Source: Arcuatula senhousia
Taxonomy: Eukaryota > Mollusca > Bivalvia > Mytilida > Mytilidae
Assembly (NCBI GenBank): GCA_963971305.1
Contig: OZ020308.1
Location: 19,687,092-19,751,091 of the forward strand
DNA length: 64,000 bases
Direction: 5' to 3'
Part shown: one piece after another, positions 56,410 to 64,000 of the stretch
How the letters are laid out: each line of letters begins with the position of its first letter
Position numbering within the stretch: the stretch's first letter is position 1
Position numbers and translations under genes: made by a program
The notes under the pieces: generated by a model
The model's database searches: none
Told to the model about the DNA's origin: nothing
What the model saw: only the letters and a program-made list of their open reading frames with translations

Positions 56410-56535
56410 CATTAAAAGAAGCAAAGGTGTTCCAAAGGGGTAATCAAGCATCATTATACCAAAAAGACAAAGACAAAATTGGACAAAATTGATAGACAAA
56501 AAAAAATACAACGAAAAGAACCACACACAAAAAAA
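56410..56535 (-). mobile_element. PLE-A 3' stub
   Basis: AAAAGAAGCAAAGGTGTTCC and GGGGTAATCAAGCATCATTA are the inverse of the PLE-A 3' end (53640-53690). 5' truncated within the 3'UTR. Confidence 0.55.
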
Positions 56536-56739
56536 CAAACAAACAAAATGTTTGCCGAATGGGCATCAATTAGTTGTTCATTATTTGAGTAATTTTCGTC
56601 CGTATTTCACTGGAATGTACATAAATCAATCAAAAAACAGAATATCAATCATTGTTTGAACGATTTTTTGTTTAGGGGCCCTACAGGATCAAATTTATGT
56701 TCGAACACCTCGACATGTTTTGAAAGTTGTTGCTCTCAA

Positions 56740-57815
56740 TGAGGAAAAAAACCAATAGAATCTTTTGTTTAGAAATTTTAGTGTTCCTTGGTATTGAATT
56801 TGACACAAAACTTATGGTCATGAGGCTCCCAGATGAGAAAATAAATGAACTTCGAGAATTACTTTTACTTACTTTGCAAGAGAAGACAATTGCAATCTTA
56901 GACTGAAGTGCGTAATTTTTTAAGCCTTGTGTTTGTCCCTGTTAGGGCATTTACGAAAACCACATGACATCATAAAACTAGGGTAGCTGTGTCAATAATG
57001 GAATTGAGACATAGAGATGTGGTTATCTTTTTTGAATGCCTTTAATGGGAAAACTGTTCTTCTGGATCGAAAATGGTCGTCAAATAAGCATTTACAGTTG
57101 TATAGTTACAGTACGGGTAGTCAAGGCAAAGGGTTTAGCATTTTCTGTAGCGAGAAGTTGGCTCATATAAAGGACTTTCTGTGTCTACTGTATCTACTTA
57201 CATTTCGGACTTCAGTTTATTAAAAAAAAAAGAAACCTTTGTGATCTGACAAAAGCATTTATAAAAGGCAAGATGATGGAGGGTTTGCGTAGAAAAATTA
57301 AAAAAAGCCTGATTTAAGGACACCGATCAGCCGAGTAATCCTACAACAATTGATTGTTTCTCTTGACCATATATGTAGCACAACTGACGAAGCTTAGTTG
57401 TTTTCGGCAGCTTTTTCATCAGTTTGTTTTGCTTTACTTGAAGTTAGTGATATAGTAAATGATGACAATAGCGAGTCTTGTCATGCAGTGTGTTTAAATC
57501 AAGTTTCATTTCACGAAATAAGAGGAACTACTGAACTACATGTAAGTATAGCTAGAGCAAAAACAGACCAAAGGGGCAGATCTGTTACACTAAGTCTAAC
57601 TATCATATTTGTCCAGTCCGTCAACTTCTATTTACAACCGTCTATTTACATATAAGACCAAATAACAGTTCAAGCAAGTTATTTGTACACGTTAATGGTT
57701 CACCTATGACCAGACACCAATTTTCCACTGTTCTTGTAAAAGCGTAAATATCCTGCAACATTCCTTTTCATATTCGCACACATTCGTTCCGCTACTGATT
57801 TGTCTTAAGTAGGGA
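56740..57815 (+). pseudogene. DIRS-like retrotransposon remnant: RT/RNase H end and tyrosine recombinase
   Basis: About 1 kb in broken frames. 56780-56900 reads FLGIEFDTKLMVMRLPDEK, the connection region of DIRS-type reverse transcriptases. 57017-57223 reads WLSFLNAFNGKTVLLDRKW, then LQLYSYSTGSQGKGF, corresponding to the RNase H start (LQLYTDSAGS..G) with the catalytic Asp replaced by Ser or Tyr. 57240-57655 gives a recombinase-type core: FSAAFSSVCFALLEVSDI, VSFHEI, LHVSIARAKTDQRGRS. 57690-57800 gives VNGSPMTRHQFSTVL and IRTHSFR, the HxxR box of tyrosine recombinases, before frame loss. The element copied RNA and integrated by recombinase when intact. It is dead now. Family assignment rests on remembered motifs. 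Confidence 0.65.
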
Positions 57816-58097
57816 TTGTAATGAAACAATTAAGCAGCAGGGACGACTTCCAACGCATATTTTCGATATACTAAATTATTTTGATACCAGAGGGCGTTTG
57901 ACAAATTTACTCTTTAAGTTAAAAATCTCTGGTGGTTTTCGGTTTTTCGATAGTTCAATCGGCCCAGAGCCGAGCAAGCTCCAGACACGGGGGAAAAGAC
58001 CTAAGACTTCATTACAAAGGAGTACAAGTAAAATGGTTTCGCATTCGAGGCATGTCATGGTATGATCTGATTACAACAGTCAAGAAAAAAAAAATGC
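57816..58097. other. Spacer, nothing recognised
   Basis: A 60-codon minus frame without motif. Confidence 0.3.
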
Positions 58098-58846
58098 TGC
58101 AGATATGACCAGACATAACCTGTATGCCAGGTTAACTTGAAAAGTAAACTTTTTGACTGCTAAAAATTAACTGAGGTCCGCTATTCAGATATCAAAAGAC
58201 AGATTTTGGACCGGTCTAAATCTAACTGTAATAGCAAACTTGGTCCACTGTCTGCCCTTTTTGACCGCTCTGCAAGTAAACATTAGCCTAGAACCAACCT
58301 TAAGGTAACCTTAGCCAAAGAGCAACCTAAAGTTAACTTTAGCCTATAGCGATCTTAAGTGAACCGCACTGAAGCCAGGAACGACCTTAAGTTAATTGGG
58401 ATCCGATTTTATTTATCATTTCACTTGATTTATGAAACAACATTTGAATGTATTTATTTATTTTCAATAGATTATTACCATTAATATTATATATTCATTT
58501 TTTTAAAGATTTTTTTTGTTGAAAACCAAAAGTTTTTTTTAAAGTTTATTTACTGATCTTCTTTAAATAATATACTTATCTATTTACATGACATATTTAT
58601 TTTTTAATTACGTATTTGTTTTCAAGATTTGTTAATTTTAGAAAGATTTCTACATGCTTGAAGCTGCCCATGTCATGGACAAAAGCAGTCCAGAACTGTC
58701 CAGATCATAGACTGCTTAGTCAAGTCAAACGTTAACTTTAGTTAACTAGATAGCGGACCGTGGTTGACTCTTGTTAATCAGAAAAGCAACCAAAATGACT
58801 GCCTAAAGGTAACTTTTTATAAAGATTATGTCAGGACCCATCTGTA
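58098..58846. mobile_element. TA-flanked inverted-repeat element E3 (TTAACTTTAG/CCTTAAG motifs)
   Basis: Left CAGATATGACCAGACATAA; right, read inward, TA+CAGATGGGTCCTGACATAA. The ends are filled with short motifs in both orientations (GTTAACTTTAG, ACCTTAAG, GGTCCGC, ACCAACC), the centre is AT-rich. The left TA has mutated to TG. Same termini as E1 and E2, third motif set. Confidence 0.6.
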
Positions 58847-58929
58847 CACTACCTACTCCTAATTATCTTATCATTCAGATGATATTGTAAATGGAAATGT
58901 TTCTGGTCTTATTACTGATACATGTATTA

Positions 58930-59290
58930 AAAAAATATCTTAAGGGTGAAACTTCTTCTGCCTAATAGTAGAATTATATGGAGCAACATATTGATGAGAC
59001 GATACTGGCCCGTTGCTGATAACAACGGCAATGTTACTGGAAAGATTCGTACTCGCATTAATTGTGCTATTTGCTGATATGTAACATGTGAAGAGAGCTG
59101 TGCTATTAAGCATCCAAACATTAGGGCAAAAAAAAGGCTATTTCGTTACGACGGTACTCACTTGTCTGATATTGGGAATGATATTTATCACATTAAAGAT
59201 GCATTAGAAACATTTTTTTCTGTGCCCAGATGTAAACTGTTTTCCCATAGTTTAAAGATAAATTTGAGATGGTGAATGAATATAGACTCA
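58930..59290 (+). pseudogene. SGNH-hydrolase-like transposon ORF fragment
   Basis: With one stop the frame reads LLPNSRIIWSN, RRYWPVADNN, IKHPNIRAKKRLFRYDG and THLSDIGNDIYH, KDALETFF. The DGTHLSDIGND segment resembles the block V Asp-x-x-His of SGNH/GDSL esterases, as found in ORFs carried by several invertebrate retroelements (DIRS-like and others). The N-terminal GDS block is not seen. It could belong to the DIRS-like element at 56740-57815, split by E3, since orientation and order agree. Confidence 0.45.
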
Positions 59291-59394
59291 CTCATGTGGC
59301 GGGTTCTGGCAAATAAGGGGGTCCAAATCCTTTCAGAAATGTACGACAATATCCTCTTACGTCATACCGCTTGAAGGATGTAGTTAAGACTATA

Positions 59395-59665
59395 AGATTT
59401 GACCAACACTAAATTGATCTTTGGCAACGTGACGGGTGTGCTATAGCAAGCAGGAACTGCTTACTCTTCCGGAGCACCTGAGTTCACTCTCGTTTCGACT
59501 TGAGTTTGCGTTGCTGAATGCGGTTCTGTTGTTATGTGTGTGTGTTTTATGTTGTTATGTGGTTTGTTTTGTTGTGATGATTTTTTGTCTGCCGGTTTTG
59601 TCTTTGTCTTTACGGTTTTATGATACTGATTACGCCTTTGGTACAGCTTTGTTTCTTTCATGTGA
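59395..59665 (+). mobile_element. PLE-A 3' end copy
   Basis: Nearly identical to 53425-53695: GCAACGTGACGGGTGTGCTA through GTACAGCTTTGTTTCTTTCA. 5' truncated before the coding end. The 97-codon frame 59436-59729 lies in this UTR. Confidence 0.7.
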
Positions 59666-60060
59666 CAAGGAGTTAACAGCTCTGAACTGTTACCAGTTTG
59701 AGCTTACCAGTGAAATGATAAATCAATAATGTTATTGAAAAATGTCATTGTATTTAGTTTTGAATTGTCTCCTATAAATTATATTACCCAACGAGGGATG
59801 GGATGTGAGCCGTCGTATTGGGACGTCCTTTCTTGATGGTTTTTGGTTTTTAACAAGAAGGACATTTACATCCTCTGTTACCAGTGGTGCACAGATTTGC
59901 CTGTTGCCGATTTGGTAATCTGTTTATCTTGCCAGGCCTCCTCAAATTTTTCGACTGTGGTCGTTTATTTCATTTATTTTTTGCTTTCATATGTGTGCCC
60001 ATTTTTCTAATGATTCAATAATTAATTCTAAAATATAAAGACTTGATACTGTTCCATGAA
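59666..60060. other. Spacer, nothing recognised
   Basis: No motif or repeat partner. Confidence 0.3.
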
Positions 60061-60069
60061 ATGGTGCAT

Positions 60070-60370
60070 AAACACAACTTCCGGTTTAAAAATGGCAACA
60101 AAATGCTTAAATGGCGATTTTTCCTTTCTTGATTTAGGATTTTCATACACTTTGCTTATATTGTGTCAGGACTTTTAATCGTATGATTATTTTAATCGTA
60201 TGATAATTATTCAACAAAGTTTTATGGCGTATTCTTTTTACACTATAACAACTACATCATCATCGACCTCATGAATGTTCACGTCGCATTATACGAAACA
60301 TTAATACAACTTCTGGTTTCAAATTGGGATCGAAATGCTCAAATTGCGATTTTTCATTTGATATATTTAT
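60070..60370. repeat. ~231-bp direct duplication, imperfect
   Basis: ACAACTTCCGGTTTAAAAAT..GGCGATTTTTC at about 60075 recurs as ACAACTTCTGGTTTCAAATT..GCGATTTTTC at about 60306. Confidence 0.5.
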
Positions 60371-60825
60371 AATGATCGTACAATTTGCATATATTTTTAT
60401 ACGTCACTTTAATGTCTTTAGGCAATGCTCAAGGTGTGTTATTCCTTCGACAGTGTTATTACCGTCCGAAAAATTTATATGGAATGTAATAATCCCCAAA
60501 CAATTAAAGTCTACCCAAATGTGTTGACCAAACTTCATCACTCTTTTCTTATTGTAAGTAAAGACAGTATCACAGCCAGTTAGGTGTGAATATTGAAGTG
60601 CATGTGCAGTTCGTGTTACAATGTCTCTTAAGACATTTTAGAAATGTCTGTCTATTTGTCCTAACATTCACAATGTCGAACTGATTAACGTTTCAGAGTT
60701 GTTGTTACTGAAAATACTTGGCACTTATTTTACATCTTTCCAAAATCTTAAGTCTCAGTCTCTTAACTCGTTTCCTTTGCTCTACAAGAATTTCCTGTTG
60801 GTTAACATATGCACGGTGTTCATTC
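60371..60825. other. Spacer, nothing recognised
   Basis: 67-codon plus frame (60324-60527) without motif. Confidence 0.3.
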
Positions 60826-61493
60826 AAAACGCAATTAACTCTTCAGATCAATGACGTTTAAATGCTACTATTCGGATCAAGAACGCTACTATTCAGATCA
60901 AACCGTAAAAGAAAAGAGCAATTTTTTTCTCAAGAAATGTACAGTTCTATTTTCAAAGGATATTGAAGACATTTTTGTTATTTTCACGGAACGCCTATAT
61001 TGTTAAGATGTTCAAAATTTCTCGGAGTAGCAAATAAAATATATTTTCTTTTCGAAAAATGCGTGTACAAATATCAATATTCTTTTTCTCGTTCATGTCG
61101 GCCATCGAATAAATTGTAATTTCTTAAATATTTTGCACAAATTATGGCTTATCGCGAACAGCACTGAACGAAACTGTCTATCGTGGTTGTATTTACGTGC
61201 ATAAACATGGTTTGTAAAAAGAAAATGCTTTAGCAGGAACTTGATGGTTACAATGACTAAACAGCGATTTGGACATAGAATTTATTTTATTTGGTCAAGT
61301 AAGAAAATATGTACCCCTCAACTTTATAGGCGTTCCGTAAAAGTAACATTTTTTTTCAAGATAACCTTTAAAAATAGAATTAAACATTTTTGTAGGCAGG
61401 GTTGATCTTTTCTTCTACAATTTAATCTGAATAGAAGCGTTCTTGATCTGAATAGTTGCGTGGAACGCCGTCGATCTGAATAGTTGCGTTTTT
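60826..61493. mobile_element. Inverted-repeat element with ACTATTCAGATCA subterminal repeats
   Basis: Ends AAAACGCAATTAACTCTTCA and, inverted, AAAACGCAACTATTCAGATC. Each ~75-bp end holds three direct copies of a motif near AACGCAACTATTCAGATCAA. An inner pair ACGGAACGCCTATA (60995 and 61325, inverted) extends the fold. 668 bp, non-coding. Confidence 0.6.
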
Positions 61494-61729
61494 AATATAC
61501 ATTGTACACCAAGATAGAGAACACACCCTTTCTTACAATACGCGTGCTTTCGGAGAGAATAATTGATTAAGAAGCATTATCCTGAAATGTCTTAATTTGA
61601 TTTACTTTGTTTTAAGTGGACTACGGCTGTTTATTAATTATAATCAAAGTACTGAAAGTACTGGTAGCCGGTGTATTCTACATGAAAATTTTAAATTGTT
61701 TGTGTTGCAAAAAATAAAAATAAAAAGCT
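61494..61729. other. Spacer, nothing recognised
   Basis: Short frame only. Confidence 0.3.
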
Positions 61730-62360
61730 ACCTTCTTTTGTGTAAAAGGGATTGTCACAAGGATTCCAATGAAAAAAAGATTTTGAAAATCGAACCAAAT
61801 TTTTTTAAAAAGTTGATTTTATGGGCTTGGCCTTGTCTTTGATCACCTCAGGGATGTCGATAGCTTTTATTTAATCCCTGGTCACCTGTAGCAATGTTAA
61901 GGTGAATATATATGAAAACCCCTGACAAATTAAGTTGTCAGAATATAATGAGGAATTCAATAAAAAGAATTGTGTACATTTGAATGAGTAATAAAAAGAT
62001 TCTACAGCCGTTTTGTCAATACATCCATTTTAGCCCCTTTTGGCCACAATCTCCAAATACAACCCCGTTCTTCCATCAGTGGATATAATCATCATATTAA
62101 AGATTAATAACAATTGGCTGCCCCACTACAACTTAAATTCTTGTGTAAAACTATTTGCCTCGATAAACTCTAAAACATGGCGTTTTTGCCCCTTCAATCC
62201 TTAATTTCTTAAAAAAACGTTAACAATATTACAAATCTGATTTTAAAAAGTAAGCAGGGATTTTCACAAGGATTCCAATGAAAAAAGAGTTTGCAAATCG
62301 GATTGGAACTCAAATAGAATAGTCGATTTAAGGCGAAAGTCCGCTTTTTGACCCCCCCTG
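61730..62360 (+). repeat. F4-like core repeats, diverged
   Basis: Contains CACAAGGATTCCAATGAAAA twice (61757, 62265). A middle part (AATGAGGAATTCAATAAA, TTCTACAGCCGTTTTGTCAA, CCATTTTAGCCCC) is collinear with 20070-20165 of F4. No tail hairpin seen. Confidence 0.5.
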
Positions 62361-63042
62361 TTGCAATGTAATTATCCAATTAGGCCAAAAAAAACAAAAA
62401 AAAAAAACACGCGTGTTTCTATTACTTTTTTTTGTATTGACCCATCTGTTCAACTGAATTGAAAAGTTCTGTACAGCTTATCGTTATATTTTGCAGGCCA
62501 ACGGACAACTTCCTCTGTATAGTTTATAACCATTTTTTTTTTCAGATGAGCAAGCAACGTTTAATTCTGTAGGCTAAAAAAACACCTTTTTGTTTAAATT
62601 AAACGAGGAATAACCCATGAGAAGAGGTTTTGAAAATTATGTTGAATTGTAAACTTTTGTTGATGTATAAAGCTAAACAATTTAAAAAGCATAAGATTTC
62701 ATTCATTCTATAGGAAAATCATACAAATTTACAAGATTGCTACAGGTTGCCAATGCTTTGACAATAATCTGATTATTTATGTTAACTTTGTTCAACTCGA
62801 AACTCAAAATAGTATTGTTATACAAACATCTGAGATGAACACAACTAAGCAAAATCTGTCCTGTAACTCCTGTAGAATTTATCAATTTAAAATAAATTTC
62901 ATCGAAATATGTTAAACAGTACCAGAGAAGTTTTTGTAAAATTGCTTTTGGTTCTACACTTTTCAGAAAAATATCGTTTTTGTAGTGCATTTTGAAAATA
63001 GATACATTCATTGGTTGATTAAAAGTTTTCAATGAAAAGGAT
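62361..63042. other. Unassigned sequence with a 124-codon frame
   Basis: The minus frame 62703-63077 (124 codons) is one of the longer ones in the window. Its first ~12 codons lie in the terminal repeat of the neighbouring MITE, and the rest is Asn/Ile/Leu-rich without a motif. I do not call it a gene. Confidence 0.35.
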
Positions 63043-63827
63043 GGGTTGCGATAAGACCCGTTTTCAGCCCACCGCAAAAGTCAAACATAAAATTAAGTAA
63101 ATTCTTTCATAAAATGTCTTGTTTGAAAGGGTAATATTTCTCTTTTTTGAAAATAAACGTCTGTAGTTTAAAAGCTTTTTTATTTTTTAGTAAATAGTGC
63201 TTGAAATGAACCACCACAAATGATTTTAACATTGAGCCTATGGGAAAGTGGCGCAAATGAGTGTTATATATCCTTCCCAAAAGTATAGCCTTGCACGCGG
63301 AACCAGCTCCATATTTTATTCAAAAACTTGTTTTACTAAAACACATCTTTTGTGAAAGTTTCAAGCTGGTTCCGCGTGCAAGACACACTGAAAATTTAAA
63401 AAGACTATAATTTTTGAACTTGTTGTCAGTAGTTAAAAATTGTGCGAAATCTCTCCATTTTCCTCGTTTTTCTTGAGATAAGCGTTCATTTCAAATTCAA
63501 AATTGTTCTTAAAAGTGATGTATATGTATGATGAACCTTTTTATAGAATTGTTAACACTGGCGTCAACTATATAAGCACAAAATTTCACTTTATTGAAGC
63601 CCTACCTTGAAATTTCTCTTAAATCAAGATGAAATTTTCATTCAAAATGGGTCAATTTTGAACACGATTTTCCAAGCCGTGTTGATGCAAAATGATTTGA
63701 AAGTAGTCTTTCACAATAGTACAATCATTTTGCTACAAAATAAGGTAAAAAGTAATATGCTATGAAATACTTTTTATTTTTCGCCTACAGATGGGCCAAA
63801 ATAGGGCCTTATCGCAACCCTTCCTTT
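63043..63827. mobile_element. MITE with GGGTTGCGATAAGRCCC termini
   Basis: 785 bp. Left GGGTTGCGATAAGACCCGTT; right, inverted, GGGTTGCGATAAGGCCCTAT, both followed by TTTT/TTTC and GCCCA. Inside is a second inverted pair, TTGCACGCGGAACCAGCT (63294) and AGCTGGTTCCGCGTGCAA (63364). A truncated copy in opposite orientation is at 1337-1752. Target duplication not resolved. Confidence 0.6.
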
Positions 63828-64000
63828 ACTTAGTCTTACAGAAAATGTATTTTTAAGCCTTATTTTCAAAATCAATTATGGTAATTTTTTTATCAAAGAA
63901 CCGTTACAGAACAATTTTCTCTGATCAAATAAAAAAGTTATGAGGATTTGAATTTTGGGTAAATTATCCTGCCCTTCGATACTGCACTGTTTATTGCCAC
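63828..64000. other. Window end, nothing recognised
   Basis: AT-rich, no feature. Confidence 0.3.

Noticed and set aside
57398..57655. Host gene for an 85-residue protein
   Set aside because: Its residues line up with the tyrosine-recombinase region of DIRS-like elements, in broken surroundings.
62703..63077. 124-codon gene on the minus strand
   Set aside because: Start lies in the MITE terminal repeat; composition is typical of AT-rich chance frames; no motif, promoter or splice context.
1..64000. Bacterial or phage origin
   Set aside because: No operons, ribosome-binding sites or long ORFs; eukaryotic retroelements and splice signals throughout.

Overview
The window looks like AT-rich, non-coding, repeat-dense nuclear DNA from a bivalve mollusc, most likely a mussel of the Mytilus type. 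This is inferred from the repeat families. They include several Penelope-like retroelement lineages with the GIPMGTNCAPLLADLF motif, a 358-bp tandem repeat with a hammerhead-ribozyme core of the kind reported from bivalve retrozymes, a GAGT-headed molluscan dispersed repeat, and short elements with ~160-bp core repeats and hairpin tails. There are no bacterial operons, rRNA genes or CRISPR arrays. Most open frames of 60-120 codons are chance or transposon debris.

Layout. 1-13.3 kb: tail of a hairpin-ended element (family F1), a decayed retrozyme unit, mixed Penelope-like fragments (lineages PLE-A, -B and -C, my labels), MITEs, F3 (four 168-bp repeats) and a 1.5-kb TA-flanked inverted-repeat element. 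13.8-20.4 kb: an F1 element split by a 5'-truncated PLE-A copy with a 5-bp target duplication, then F2, degenerate cores, the 358-bp retrozyme tandem and F4. 21-23.8 kb: a large foldback. 25.1-36.9 kb: a PLE-B copy split by a 10.1-kb insertion with G-run inverted termini and a TTA duplication, Harbinger-like. That insertion holds heptamer minisatellites at both ends of an inner inverted repeat, a three-hairpin insert, and four identical 465-bp units each with Pol III A and B boxes. 36.9-41.8 kb: F5, PLE-C, a molluscan dispersed repeat and a LINE 3' end. 42.1-45.9 kb: the only region with convincing host-gene signals, a signal-peptide exon with a GTAAGT donor (42650-42797, minus), plus a weaker one under a TATA box (45717-45768, minus), embedded in a decayed PLE-A copy. 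46.5-53.7 kb: a second TA-flanked element, PLE-B, a broken retrozyme unit and the best-preserved PLE-A copy (about 51750-53700). 54.1-64 kb: F2 and F1 copies, a DIRS-like remnant with a tyrosine-recombinase region, a third TA-flanked element, an SGNH-like fragment, a subterminal-repeat element, F4-like repeats and a MITE.

How the parts relate. Autonomous coding capacity here is limited to decayed reverse transcriptases and a dead DIRS recombinase. The many short elements must depend on proteins encoded elsewhere. The nesting (PLE-A in F1, PLE-B tail in PLE-A, PLE-C in PLE-B, the 10-kb element in PLE-B) gives relative ages. All coordinates were read by eye; no alignment, folding or database search was run.
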